Part shown: positions 1-8,896 of the stretch, in pieces
How positions within the stretch are numbered: position 1 is the stretch's first letter
How the letters are laid out: every line of letters begins with the position of its first letter
IMG/VR virus record: IMGVR_UViG_3300045999_009772
Span: 1 to 30,469 of that record
From: a virus
Length of the DNA: 30,469 nucleotides
Strand: one strand, 5' to 3'
Notes under the pieces: generated by a model
What the model was told of the DNA's origin: nothing
The model's database searches: none
Seen by the model: the letters and a program-made list of their open reading frames with translations, nothing else
Translations under genes and position numbers: made by a program

Positions 1-610
1 CATAATATCCTTTTAGGGTTAAATAAAATGCGGGATACGGTAAATTAAAAAAGGCTGCGTATGGTGAATTATTTCCAAGTTGGAATAACGCTTTACCCTG
101 TACGTCTTCCAAAGTCATTGAGACACTTGGTATGAAAGAGGTGCTTGTTCTTATATTAATTGATGTGATGCCCAATAGTCCATTATCAATAGCGTTATTT
201 GGATTTGATATTGTGTTAACTATGTAAGGTTTCGAGCCGTCTTTAGGTACAACACCTACTTGTCGAGGTTGGTTTTGACCTCTCAAATTAACCGCATCTC
301 TTCCAGTTAACTCATCATAATATCCGGTACCCAAGAAATTGTCCTTGGTTGGTTTCAAGAAGTTTATTTTTGCTATAGATACGGTTCTAATTCCATCTTG
401 ACCTGTGGCACCTACGGCAAGTTTGGTTCTTGGCAATAGCTCAGCCTCCAAATTAGCATACATGACAAGGTTCTCATGGTCAACAAGCCTTTCTGAAATT
501 TTTTTGGTTGTGGGGTCCACAGTCTTGTTCGGGTCAACAACTATTATATTGTTGTAATCGAAGTCCACATAAATGTTACCACTGTTATCAGCTGTCAGAT
601 TACCTGCCAT
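1..610 (-). CDS. Baseplate/virion structural protein, C-terminus beyond the left edge
   Basis: An open frame runs from an ATG at 610 to the window edge without a stop, giving about 203 visible residues beginning MAGNLTADNSGNIYVDFDYN. The end of the visible part contains an aromatic motif, FNLPYPAFYLTLKGYYG, that I associate with a structural protein family of environmental T4-like phages, usually encoded next to baseplate genes. No enzyme motif is visible. The first 11 bases of the gene overlap the end of the LysM/gp53-like gene, so it is the last visible cistron of the tail operon, and co-translation is likely. The family recognition is from memory of the motif; the context (baseplate wedge gene directly upstream) is the stronger evidence. 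The exact baseplate role is unknown. Confidence 0.6.
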   Translation of the reverse strand, partial: MAGNLTADNSGNIYVDFDYNNIIVVDPNKTVDPTTKKISERLVDHENLVMYANLEAELLPRTKLAVGATGQDGIRTVSIAKINFLKPTKDNFLGTGYYDELTGRDAVNLRGQNQPRQVGVVPKDGSKPYIVNTISNPNNAIDNGLLGITSINIRTSTSFIPSVSMTLEDVQGKALFQLGNNSPYAAFFNLPYPAFYLTLKGYY

Positions 611-923
611 AATAATAAAAATAATTCTCTATTGCCGCTTTATAGTCCTGTAATGATGGTATGAGCGGAAAAGGAATAATCAAGACTGCTCCGTCATATA
701 TCGTATTTTCCAAACCACCAAATTGAGGATTTGCTTGTAAAATCAGCCAATTATAATAAGGTGCACCATAAAACTCTTGTGATACTTTGTCTAATCTACT
801 TCTTCCAACTTTATAAATAAATGTTTGGTCCGTTGGTTTTTGTGGTATCTGAACGAATGGTACAACAGTTTGTTGCCCGTTGATAGCAAACTCATTGTAT
901 CTATTATAATATGGATATGCCAT
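600..923 (-). CDS. LysM-like baseplate wedge protein (T4 gp53-like)
   Basis: A 107-residue protein. Residues about 33-85 look like a small LysM-type fold: a start 'TFIYKVGRSRLDKVSQEFYG', then an aromatic 'YYNWLILQANPQ' helix and a closing 'GAVLIIPFP' strand. The combination of 'FYG ... YNWLIL..N' is typical of T4 gp53-type wedge proteins and of P2 gpX-like tail proteins, both known to carry LysM-like domains in baseplates. T4 gp53 is about twice as long, so this is a reduced version. Its ATG overlaps the stop codon of the giant baseplate gene by one base (TAATG), and its own end overlaps the next gene by 11 bases, so it sits in a tightly coupled baseplate operon. I am fairly sure of the LysM-like fold and less sure that it is the exact gp53 counterpart. 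Confidence 0.6.
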   Translation of the reverse strand: MAYPYYNRYNEFAINGQQTVVPFVQIPQKPTDQTFIYKVGRSRLDKVSQEFYGAPYYNWLILQANPQFGGLENTIYDGAVLIIPFPLIPSLQDYKAAIENYFYYYGR

Positions 924-3900
924 TAATTAAGTTTTACTTTAGAAATATAAACATCAGGTACATCGGATAAAGTGTTCCACGTTGCGTCGTCTGTGTTTGC
1001 GTTTGTGGTTGCACCTAATGATTTAATCAGGTTCTCTTGTCCTTTGAATGCGGAAGTGTTTGAAGAACCATCTGTTAACTCATAAACTAAAACTCTTTCT
1101 TTACTTGGGAATGGGGTATAATTTAGAAAATCTTTTAAGTCGGAATCGGACTGTTTTTTTACAAAATCCCTCGTTAAAGTATTTTCTTCTTCGTATTTTG
1201 GTTTTGTTTCTGTTAACCAGTACGCATCGAATTGGGTATCCAAGTCTGTATTACCACTATCCAAAATAGATTTGTTATTTTTTATATTTCCGATTATGGC
1301 GTCTTTGAAATTTTGATATTTTGTATTGTCAACAATTATATCATTGAAAATGATATATTGTCTTTTAAATGAATCTATTTCAAACTCTGATAATTTACAA
1401 AAGGGAATAAAGACTTTATCTTTCAACCCGTCTTTGTAAAGTGTGTTTTGCTCTTGTGTACCGTAAACTAACTTGTCCTGATAATTTGAACTACCTACAT
1501 CAAATTTATAATCTGTAGATATAAAAGTGTAAAATTCTTTCACATCTTCTGCAATTTTTCCTATATCTCCTCTTAATTCTTCAAATGTTTCTGTATATGA
1601 ATCTTCTGACCTTAGCACCTCTGTGGTACCAGAAATAATATAAACTTTTATATTTCCGTTTGGTTGTTGTAAACCATCAGTTCCATCGGTATTCAGAGTT
1701 TGTCCGTAAGTCAATGTATTTGCTCTACTGAAATACCCTAATAAGTTTTGTTGTTGTATAGACAAATCTTGTACAATTTTTGTAGCGGCACTCAAATAAT
1801 TTGTTTTCTTCGATTTAACAAAATTTCTCATATTCTGTCTTAATTGCCTTATTACTTTGTTATTGAAATTTTTACTTGGGTTTTTCATCCATTTAATGAA
1901 GAGGTCCATTTTACTTTCATCATTACTGTCTATATCATCCTCATAATCTTTAAAAATCTTATTAATTTTTGGTTCCATCCCTTCAGGTTTGCCCAAAATT
2001 TTTATTGGTTCACCACCAAACGAAAGGAAAGTTCCACTGATATAACTTCTATCGGAAGTTACAATTTGCATCATCCCGTGGTTATATTGTTGTAGTAATT
2101 CACTTTGTTTGTTTACCACATTTTGGAAATACGTTTGGGTTTCTGAAACAAACTTATTCATAAATTCTTTATATGATATTGTTCCATTCTCACTTGATTC
2201 AGTTATAAAATTTGTGAGAATAGTTCCTATCGTAGAAGCGTTGGATTGACCGTTGAGATTTTGTGTTTGATTGTTTGTTGCTGCCGGTGGTTGTGCGCCA
2301 ATTGCGTTCAGGAAGTTTTTATCTAGTACTTTATAACTAGTATCCGTTACATCCGCTCTATCATCGTAGATTTCTGTGTTTGCATAGTAATTGAATGTTA
2401 ACGCATTTTGGAGTTTGTCCACCGCTTGTTTCAATCCACTTCCACCAACAAAGTTAAATTGTAATGTCACATTCGCAATCATTGGTTGAACTCCGATACC
2501 TTCGGGATTTATATCTAAATCTTCATACGTTAAAGAAAGTGAGGTGGGAATTATTTTTGTGTTATAAAAATCCCCAATCCTTAAAATAAGAACTGGAGGG
2601 CTTCCGAATGAAGTATTAATTGCGTTATTGTATTCTAACTCTGGTTGGCTTTGTGGTGTTTTTTGTTTGATTGTCGGAATTGTATCACCAGGTCTCATGC
2701 ATTGTTGTAAAAAAGTAAGCCTAGTATTCAAACCTTCTGGTGTCATTGAATGAAATGCAGGTTGGAAAAATTTGAGTTTGTCTTTAAGGTTGTCAAAAAC
2801 CATAGGGGTCTCCTCTTTAATAGTTTCAAAATAATCACATTCCGAAAGTAATCCTCTTAAAACTCTCTTTGTTATATTATCTTTTTCTGTCCATGTTAAT
2901 TCTACTTGGGTTGAAGGGAAAGTTTTTGGTGGGGTGTTTCCCTGTTGAGAATTGGGTGTGGTTTGTTGTGTAGGTTGTGCGGTAGGTACCTTCGGTGGTT
3001 GTGTTAAAGTCGATTCTATTTTTGATATAAAAGCTCTTCTACATGCCATCGCACCAACAGTATAAACATCGGTTGGACCAACTTGGTCTCCGCCTTTTAC
3101 TTGTAAAGTTCCCGTTGCATTTTTATCCGAACAATTAAAAGTCTGACCATTGGCTACAAATTTGGAAACTTCGAAAGGTCCTGTAGTTGTTGGACTAATT
3201 TTTGGAGTTGAGTTAGTGTTTTCACCGAATGGAGTTCCTGCCTTTACAATTAAACGTTGTGGAGATGAAGTTACAAATTTCGAAAGTGCTTGGTCTTGAT
3301 TGAAATAACCAATCATAGAATTAATTCTTCTCTCCGCTAATAATTTATTATAAGCATCCGTTGCCGGGGCAGAGCAACTTGCATCAATTATTAGGGTTAC
3401 TGTTCCTTCCGGATTGTCCTCGAAAGCTTTTGCTAATTTCAATTTAAAATCATTTAAAGCCTCGTAACTCGGTATTACCCCCTTATCAAATAAATTCTCT
3501 GTGTCGGGTTGTTTAGAAGTATAAGTTGCTTCTCTTCCAATATATGTTATATAAAGTGACGTATAATCTGTTGTACCCCCTTCTTCCGGGTAATTGTTGT
3601 CAAAAAACAATCCTATATTTTGAAGACTAGAAAAGTCTATAGTGCTTGATGCTTGTGGTGAAGACTGACGAACATCTTCCCTAGTTCCGTCTACTCCTGA
3701 TTGAATTGTTTGAACAGCAGCTCCGAGTTGTTCTCTTGATAAATCACCTGATGTGATAATAGTCTGTAGTTCATACAAATCTTGTGGGTTGATTGTGTAA
3801 TATCTTTTTGCGAGTTCGTACAAATCGTATTTTCTGCATCCAGCGAAAAATGAATTCAAAATACTGTTTACACGTTCAGAGTTTGATTCTTTAGCCAAAA

Positions 3901-6022
3901 CTTTGTTAACAATCATGTTTAGAACTGAAGGGTGGTCAACTACCATTTTCCAGCTAATACTTCCCGACCTGCTTGTATTATTGTATGTGTATATTGGTTC
4001 AGGTCTTCCTATGAAGTCGTTAGATTTCCAGTTAGCACTAATATTCTCGTTGAAGGTAAGTGCGTATGGTGGAAACCACATTACCCTTCCTCCATTAGGA
4101 CCTCTTTCGCAAACAGCTAAATCGTTGACTGTATATCCTGGTGTATTCGAAGTTCTCCAAGCCAAATTCTCAAGTGAGAACATATATTTTTTTGCAAAAG
4201 CCGAATTTCCTGCGCTAATGAGATTTGTTGAGTCTTGTCCTCCCTCTCTTTTATTTGGGGCGATATTCAAGTTATAAGTTTTATCTAAAACCGAATAAGA
4301 AAATCTTCTCCCTTCGGTTGTCATACCGTTTGTCTTCTGTAAGTCATTATACTGTAGGTAAGGGGTATCTTTAGTAAAAACTCTACAATATTCAGTTCCC
4401 ACCTCTTGACCTATCGCGCCAATATACGCAAGGACCCTTGAGCCTTTAGTCATTTCTTTATAACCATCATGAAAAACTTTACTAACTTGGTCTATTGCAT
4501 TACCAACATGTTGAAGTCTTTTTCCTCCTTGCGGTTGGCTATCTATAAGTCTTTGCGTGTCGAAAAGAATTGACCCTTCTTTAAACTCAAGGTTTGTAGA
4601 CTCCGTTTTGTTATACGATGATGGTTTGAAATCTTGGTCAGGTGAAATTATTTCACCTTCAACACCAACTTTCTTACCAGCGTTCCCCCTATATTTGGGT
4701 GACACCCAAGTAAACCCTCCTTCAATTCCTCCACCATTAGAATAAGTAGGACCATTAGCACCTAACTTGACCTCTTGATTAGGACCCTCGTAAAGTTGAG
4801 CTAGCTCTGTTGGACCATATACCGGGGATTGTTGCTCTATCCCAAACTCATTTACAGGTATCTGTCCGTCGGGTGAGAATACTCTTGATGGGTCGGATGT
4901 GATAGAACCAATATAAAAATTACTGTTGTTTGTTGTTGAACCGACCAAAGCCCCACCGGCTCTATCAAATAAAGTTCTATCGTAACTCGGCTTGAACCTA
5001 TTAAAATCTATGTTTGCAAATAATCTAGATTTTTGTCCTCCTCCCATGTTGTTATACATGATTTGAGAACCTGTCTTGTTTGCACCTAACAATCTATTAA
5101 AGAACTTCCCTGTTGCGGTATTTTTGAAGGCGTTACTAATTTGTTGAATTGTGGTCGGTTGGCCTAACTGAACACTTGTATCCCAATATGAACCAGGTAT
5201 CGGTGATACAGGAATGTAACTTCCTGCCAATCTTAAAGCAAAATCTGTTGCAGCAATAAGTGGATTTGCGGGAAGTGTGATTTGATAGTTTGGTTCTATT
5301 AATGGTACAATACCCGTTACAATGTTTAGAACATCTGTCCCACTTCTTACGTTAAATGCATTGGCTCTACCTCTGGTCTGTCTTATTTGAATTTGAGCTA
5401 TTCGGTCAATAAAAAGTTGTTTGAGCCTTGTCGCGCCAAATCTTTGTATATAGGAGTCAGAACTTAAAAGCCCATCCGAACCTTGTGGGTCGGGATTTAA
5501 AAGAATGGAAACCGGTCCATAAGTACTCGGAACAAATTGTAATGGTTGGTAAGGGTTTCCATTAGGAAGTCTGTCTTGGTCAGGTCTAACTGTCTCAAGA
5601 TTAGCAATGACCTCACCACCATCCAAACTGTTATTTGTTGAGTATGCATTTAATGGTCTCCAAGCAGGAGCGACTCCAGGATACCCCTTATCTCTTGCGA
5701 TTGGGGCTTCATCAACAATTCTAGCATCTCGATAATCATACTCCCCCTCGTTAGATTTTGAGTTCAATAGAGCTCCTGGGTCAGGTACTTGTTTGTAACC
5801 TCCATCTGCCCCATATTGATTTAGCGGATATAAACCATCTGCAAACGAAGGTGTATCTATAAGTGAGTCGGGGGAATCTTTAACCGCATAATCAGACTGT
5901 GTATATTCAAAATTAACTGGCGGGGATATTCTTCTTGGGGACTTGGCATAAGGAGTCAAGTTCCTTGTCATCAGTTTTTTTCTGAAAGCATCTGAACTTG
6001 CAAAATCTAAAGTTGTCCCCAT
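923..6022 (-). CDS. Giant multidomain baseplate/tail protein with embedded OmpA-like domain
   Basis: A 1699-residue protein, the largest in the window, placed between tape measure and baseplate wedge genes. A region near residues 630-720 has 'WFPPYALTFNENISANW' followed by 'IGRPEPIYTYNNTSRSG', a pattern I recall from baseplate proteins of environmental phages. Residues about 805-910 resemble an OmpA C-terminal (peptidoglycan-binding) domain: 'TVTLIIDASCSAPATDAYNK' followed by 'LLAERRINSM' matches the conserved D...YN..L..RR pattern, and the fold may continue to about residue 1000 after an insertion. Around residues 1130-1250 a second structural block contains 'FGSPPVLILRIGDFYNTKI' and 'GIGVQPMIANVTLQFNF'. 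The last 400 residues are mainly helical and charged. No cleavage site or catalytic motif was recognised. A long tail-baseplate scaffold that also contacts peptidoglycan is inference. The TATTTAT element lies 14 bases before the start. Confidence 0.65.
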   Translation of the reverse strand: MGTTLDFASSDAFRKKLMTRNLTPYAKSPRRISPPVNFEYTQSDYAVKDSPDSLIDTPSFADGLYPLNQYGADGGYKQVPDPGALLNSKSNEGEYDYRDARIVDEAPIARDKGYPGVAPAWRPLNAYSTNNSLDGGEVIANLETVRPDQDRLPNGNPYQPLQFVPSTYGPVSILLNPDPQGSDGLLSSDSYIQRFGATRLKQLFIDRIAQIQIRQTRGRANAFNVRSGTDVLNIVTGIVPLIEPNYQITLPANPLIAATDFALRLAGSYIPVSPIPGSYWDTSVQLGQPTTIQQISNAFKNTATGKFFNRLLGANKTGSQIMYNNMGGGQKSRLFANIDFNRFKPSYDRTLFDRAGGALVGSTTNNSNFYIGSITSDPSRVFSPDGQIPVNEFGIEQQSPVYGPTELAQLYEGPNQEVKLGANGPTYSNGGGIEGGFTWVSPKYRGNAGKKVGVEGEIISPDQDFKPSSYNKTESTNLEFKEGSILFDTQRLIDSQPQGGKRLQHVGNAIDQVSKVFHDGYKEMTKGSRVLAYIGAIGQEVGTEYCRVFTKDTPYLQYNDLQKTNGMTTEGRRFSYSVLDKTYNLNIAPNKREGGQDSTNLISAGNSAFAKKYMFSLENLAWRTSNTPGYTVNDLAVCERGPNGGRVMWFPPYALTFNENISANWKSNDFIGRPEPIYTYNNTSRSGSISWKMVVDHPSVLNMIVNKVLAKESNSERVNSILNSFFAGCRKYDLYELAKRYYTINPQDLYELQTIITSGDLSREQLGAAVQTIQSGVDGTREDVRQSSPQASSTIDFSSLQNIGLFFDNNYPEEGGTTDYTSLYITYIGREATYTSKQPDTENLFDKGVIPSYEALNDFKLKLAKAFEDNPEGTVTLIIDASCSAPATDAYNKLLAERRINSMIGYFNQDQALSKFVTSSPQRLIVKAGTPFGENTNSTPKISPTTTGPFEVSKFVANGQTFNCSDKNATGTLQVKGGDQVGPTDVYTVGAMACRRAFISKIESTLTQPPKVPTAQPTQQTTPNSQQGNTPPKTFPSTQVELTWTEKDNITKRVLRGLLSECDYFETIKEETPMVFDNLKDKLKFFQPAFHSMTPEGLNTRLTFLQQCMRPGDTIPTIKQKTPQSQPELEYNNAINTSFGSPPVLILRIGDFYNTKIIPTSLSLTYEDLDINPEGIGVQPMIANVTLQFNFVGGSGLKQAVDKLQNALTFNYYANTEIYDDRADVTDTSYKVLDKNFLNAIGAQPPAATNNQTQNLNGQSNASTIGTILTNFITESSENGTISYKEFMNKFVSETQTYFQNVVNKQSELLQQYNHGMMQIVTSDRSYISGTFLSFGGEPIKILGKPEGMEPKINKIFKDYEDDIDSNDESKMDLFIKWMKNPSKNFNNKVIRQLRQNMRNFVKSKKTNYLSAATKIVQDLSIQQQNLLGYFSRANTLTYGQTLNTDGTDGLQQPNGNIKVYIISGTTEVLRSEDSYTETFEELRGDIGKIAEDVKEFYTFISTDYKFDVGSSNYQDKLVYGTQEQNTLYKDGLKDKVFIPFCKLSEFEIDSFKRQYIIFNDIIVDNTKYQNFKDAIIGNIKNNKSILDSGNTDLDTQFDAYWLTETKPKYEEENTLTRDFVKKQSDSDLKDFLNYTPFPSKERVLVYELTDGSSNTSAFKGQENLIKSLGATTNANTDDATWNTLSDVPDVYISKVKLN

Positions 6023-6036
6023 TTAATTATTTTATT

Positions 6037-6043
6037 ATAAATA
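6037..6043 (-). promoter_or_regulatory. TATTTAT element upstream of giant baseplate gene
   Basis: TATTTAT on the coding strand, 14 bases before the ATG at 6022, in context CCTATTTATAATA. It is one of ten similarly placed copies in the window. Its function is unknown; a promoter or leader element is inferred from recurrence only. Confidence 0.35.
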
Positions 6044-6068
6044 GGTTGAGGATTATTTTTTCGAAAGT

Positions 6069-7904
6069 TTACTTTGTTCTTTCTAGTTCTTTGGACTTTG
6101 ATAACCAATGATTATAAACTAATTTTTTGAACTCATCGGAAATAATGTATTCTTCAAATTTTTGTGATGACATTCCTGGAGGTGTGACCACTTTGAATGT
6201 GACTTCTCCTGTGAAATCTACTATATTTTTAGATTCCTTAATTTCAGTTTTGTTTTCAGATAAAACGTAATTTTGTAGGGCTTGTTGTTGGTTACCGAAT
6301 AAAATCGAACTTACCACAGGCTCTACCTTTGCCGCTGTGGTTGATTTTCCCTGTGTGGATGTTACCCCGTAATTCTTCGCCTCTGTCTCTAACCTGTTCA
6401 TGAAATCTTGGTATTGCTTAGCAATAAAACTATTACCACCAACTTGCCCTTTAGATTCCCCAAGTTTTTCGAGTGTTGATTTAGCATACCCTAATAAGTC
6501 CGACTTTATCCCCTTGCTTCCTGATTCTAGTTCAGCTAATGTTTCTTTAATAATTTTATTAACATCTTCCCCTCCAACCGCTTTCTGAATTTTATCCTGT
6601 GCACTTGTAAAAATTTTTTCGAACGTATTTCTAAATGCTTCTGTGTCAGAACCTCTTTCAGACAGTGCTCCTGTTGTTATAGTTGCAGCTTTATTGATTG
6701 CATCAATATTATCCCTAACAAACCTAGCAGAAACGACACCATTATAATATGCTTTGTTTATTGATTCGAGAGCTGCTTTGGCAGCATCAGAAGATTTTAA
6801 CTGAGCCCTTGCAATATCTTCTACGGTTTTTGGTGACTCCTTTTGTTGTTTAATTAATTCATCAAATTCTTGTTGTGTTAGGTCAGATAATTTTTTCTCA
6901 ACACCGCTGTCCATCTTGATTGTATACTCACCTTCAGTATTCATTGCACCCAAGTTGGCAATGTATTGTTTGTCTTCCTCTGAACCGAATTTAATGGAAG
7001 GTTTTATTTGAGAGAGTCTTTTATCTAATTCTTGAGCTGCAATCGATGTTTTGGCTAAATTATCATAACTAATTCCAGTTTCTTTATGCAACTCCTTCAT
7101 TGTAAGTATTCCTTGGGGACTTATCTTGAAGGTTTTTGTTTTCTCATCGAAATAAGAAAACTGTTTGGTCATGTTAATCAAGGATTCTTGTAATGCTCCG
7201 GGGTCATTGATTGAAGCATTCATTAATGCAAATGGGTCTCCTAGTTGTCCAACCGCAACTCCAAGTCTTTGTAATCCCGCCGCCATGTTAATTGCACCTT
7301 CGGGGTCTTGTACTTTGTTTGCAAATTCAAGTGCGTCACCCATGTTGAATTTTACCATAGCAGCTTGAGCTGCCATTTTGGTCATTCCTTGTACCCCATT
7401 TTGAAAATTAAACTTATTAAGGTCAGACATGTTCGTAAGAACAACACCCATAACACTTTTCGTATTGAGTCCCAAATTTTGAACATTAACCACCGCTTCA
7501 CTCATTTGAGGTCCTATGAGAGACGCCTGATAACCTGCATCTGAAAAAGACTTTACCAATGTTTTACTGTCTTCCCCTAAAACTTCGCTAGTTGCATATA
7601 TACCTGAAACAATCTGCTCGTTCATTAATACATTTCTTTGGAGAGCGTCTGAAATTTTCTCCATTGTTTGAAATGTATCTCTTATACTACCCCCTAATCT
7701 TACTACTTTAGGTTCCGCTTCTGTAATCGCAGCCATTACAGCTGATATTCTTTGTCTAGATTGTCCGAAAGTATTGTTCAGTTGTCTACCATACTCGTCC
7801 ATGTTAGCAATTGCTTGCTTGAACTTGTCTGGGTCCAAGAGTTTGAACTGGTCTAAAATACTACTTAAATAATCTTTACTATTTTGTTGGTCAGGATTTT
7901 GCAT
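6069..7904 (-). CDS. Tape-measure-like tail protein
   Basis: A 611-residue, largely alpha-helical protein without cysteine-rich or catalytic motifs. Its length is close to that of T4 gp29 (590 residues), which sets a tail of roughly 100 nm, and it occupies the classic tape-measure position directly after the tail-tube and chaperone-like genes. The first 100 residues read as coiled or helical (for example 'FKQAIANMDEYGRQLNNTFG'). The middle is rich in Ala/Gly helices such as 'GMTKMAAQAAMVKFNMGDAL', which resembles the hydrophobic patches of tape measures. The C-terminal 60 residues are more beta-like ('DFTGEVTFKVVTPPGMSSQ'), possibly a hub-contacting or tail-tip domain. The call rests on context, length and composition. 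An unrelated helical baseplate component is the alternative. The start is SD-less, with TATTTAT 15 bases upstream. Confidence 0.6.
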   Translation of the reverse strand: MQNPDQQNSKDYLSSILDQFKLLDPDKFKQAIANMDEYGRQLNNTFGQSRQRISAVMAAITEAEPKVVRLGGSIRDTFQTMEKISDALQRNVLMNEQIVSGIYATSEVLGEDSKTLVKSFSDAGYQASLIGPQMSEAVVNVQNLGLNTKSVMGVVLTNMSDLNKFNFQNGVQGMTKMAAQAAMVKFNMGDALEFANKVQDPEGAINMAAGLQRLGVAVGQLGDPFALMNASINDPGALQESLINMTKQFSYFDEKTKTFKISPQGILTMKELHKETGISYDNLAKTSIAAQELDKRLSQIKPSIKFGSEEDKQYIANLGAMNTEGEYTIKMDSGVEKKLSDLTQQEFDELIKQQKESPKTVEDIARAQLKSSDAAKAALESINKAYYNGVVSARFVRDNIDAINKAATITTGALSERGSDTEAFRNTFEKIFTSAQDKIQKAVGGEDVNKIIKETLAELESGSKGIKSDLLGYAKSTLEKLGESKGQVGGNSFIAKQYQDFMNRLETEAKNYGVTSTQGKSTTAAKVEPVVSSILFGNQQQALQNYVLSENKTEIKESKNIVDFTGEVTFKVVTPPGMSSQKFEEYIISDEFKKLVYNHWLSKSKELERTK

Positions 7905-7919
7905 CCAAATTATTTTTTA

Positions 7920-7926
7920 ATAAATA
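7920..7926 (-). promoter_or_regulatory. TATTTAT element upstream of tape measure gene
   Basis: TATTTAT on the coding strand, 15 bases before the ATG at 7904, context TTCTATTTATTAAA. It is almost identical in sequence and spacing to the copy before the small beta protein at 29869. Confidence 0.35.
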
Positions 7927-7942
7927 GAACAATGAATTGTTT

Positions 7943-8122
7943 TTAACTCTTATTGTTCATTTCGAGCCACTTATCCAAAAGGTATTTACGGGCAAATATT
8001 GGCATCTGAATAAAGTCAGACCAACTAATTTTCATTAAGGTGTTTAGATAATAAAACTCATCTAATTGTCCTTTTCTATAGTCCGAAGAAAGGGCGAAAA
8101 AATTCAACCCCAAAACCAACAT
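7943..8122 (-). CDS. Small tail-assembly-chaperone-like ORF, possibly expressed by +1 frameshift
   Basis: A 59-codon frame from an ATG at 8122 to TAA at 7943, overlapping the last 47 bases of the preceding 249-residue gene in the +1 frame. The protein after residue 13 reads 'DYRKGQLDEFYYLNTLMKIS' and 'WSDFIQMPIFARKYLLDKWL', a compact helical pattern (aromatic, '.s..d...mP...r.y....') often seen in small tail-assembly proteins. It lies exactly between tail tube and tape measure genes, the position of G/GT-type tail assembly chaperones, where the second part is commonly made by programmed frameshifting. In the upstream frame the message reads GAA TTT TTT CGC near 8094-8105. A P-site slip from UUU to UUC would enter this frame and give a fusion of about 293 residues. 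Independent initiation at 8122 is the alternative; an AGGAG lies about 15 bases upstream, a poor spacing. Confidence 0.55.
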   Translation of the reverse strand: MLVLGLNFFALSSDYRKGQLDEFYYLNTLMKISWSDFIQMPIFARKYLLDKWLEMNNKS

Positions 8123-8825
8123 TGACCGTTAGTTTTTCTCCTGATGGGGTTGTTACTTCTCTTTTCATTTCGAGTCTGGGTTCATTTTGGTCCAAAAATC
8201 TTCTTATGAATTTGGAATCCATTATAGGCATTATTTCAAGTGATTTTGCAATTTTTCCCTTGTCGGTCTCTCCGTCGAGTTCAACAATCTCTCTTCCTAA
8301 TCTCCATGTTACACTTGGAACTACTCTTCCTTTTGGATAGTTTTCTTCAAACTTTCTTAATTCCATTATCTCACCATACGTTAGGGGCCTCAACTTTACA
8401 GTTACCCCTGACTTCGGTAATGAAGTTAGAAAAGTTCCATCATCTTGTGGTTGTTCTCCTTTTGTAATATTCATTTCATCAAGCATAACTTGAGTTGAAA
8501 AAGGTTTCCCTGTTTTGGGGTCAGTCGCTGTTACATTCATTTCAGGACCGAATGAAGTGTTTCTTAAAAATACAAGTATAGCTTCTACGTCCCCTTCCAA
8601 CAAATCTTCAATTTTTACATCAGGTTCATAGATTTTAGCCCTCAATAGATTACTTGTCAAATCAAGTCCCCCACCCATAAGGATGTTTTCATCAGATGCC
8701 GTAAGATAACCTACTTTAAGTGATTTCTTCTTGTTTTTATAAAACACACCTTGTGAAGGTAGTGGTACCACGTCATGTGGTAATGTTAAATTATTTTGTC
8801 CGTACTCTCTTGATTTGTCTTCCAT
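8076..8825 (-). CDS. gp26/tail-assembly-chaperone-like protein
   Basis: A 249-residue protein. Residues 16-60 contain 'HDVVPLPSQGVFYKNKKKSL' followed by 'GYLTASDENILMG', a start shared by the T4 base plate (gp26-like) protein family ('LPS.G..Y......v....t..dE.iL'). The middle ('DLLEGDVEAILVFLRNTSFG') and the later 'VTVKLRPLTYGEIMELRKFE' fit a small alpha/beta chaperone-like protein, where the segment after 'PLTYGE' usually recognises other tail proteins. It ends '...VGFGVEFFRPFFGL', overlapping the 59-codon frame. Position between tail tube and tape measure argues for a tail assembly chaperone; family resemblance argues for a gp26-like hub assembly protein. These may be the same thing in this phage group. 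A terminator hairpin ends only 10 bases before its ATG, so it probably depends on read-through and is expressed below the tube gene. Confidence 0.6.
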   Translation of the reverse strand: MEDKSREYGQNNLTLPHDVVPLPSQGVFYKNKKKSLKVGYLTASDENILMGGGLDLTSNLLRAKIYEPDVKIEDLLEGDVEAILVFLRNTSFGPEMNVTATDPKTGKPFSTQVMLDEMNITKGEQPQDDGTFLTSLPKSGVTVKLRPLTYGEIMELRKFEENYPKGRVVPSVTWRLGREIVELDGETDKGKIAKSLEIMPIMDSKFIRRFLDQNEPRLEMKREVTTPSGEKLTVNVGFGVEFFRPFFGL

Positions 8826-8826
8826 A

Positions 8827-8862
8827 TAAAAAAATAACCGTGAAGTTTATGTCTCCACGGTT
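8827..8862 (-). terminator. Rho-independent terminator after the tail tube gene
   Basis: On the minus strand a 10-pair stem, AACCGTGGAG and CTTCACGGTT with one G-U wobble and a 7-base loop (8836-8862), is followed by ATTTTTTTAT. It lies 34 bases after the tube stop and its T-run almost touches the next start codon. Transcription of the abundant tube would end here, with read-through into the chaperone-like gene. Confidence 0.8.
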
Positions 8863-8896
8863 AAATATAAAAAGTTTTGATTTTTTATAAAGAGTA

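Noticed and set aside
1048-4745. Plus-strand ORFs at 1048-1269, 1844-2095, 3903-4277, 3932-4120 and 4557-4745
   Set aside because: All are antisense to the 1699-residue baseplate gene, encode low-complexity or hydrophobic strings typical of antisense translation, and have no leader elements.
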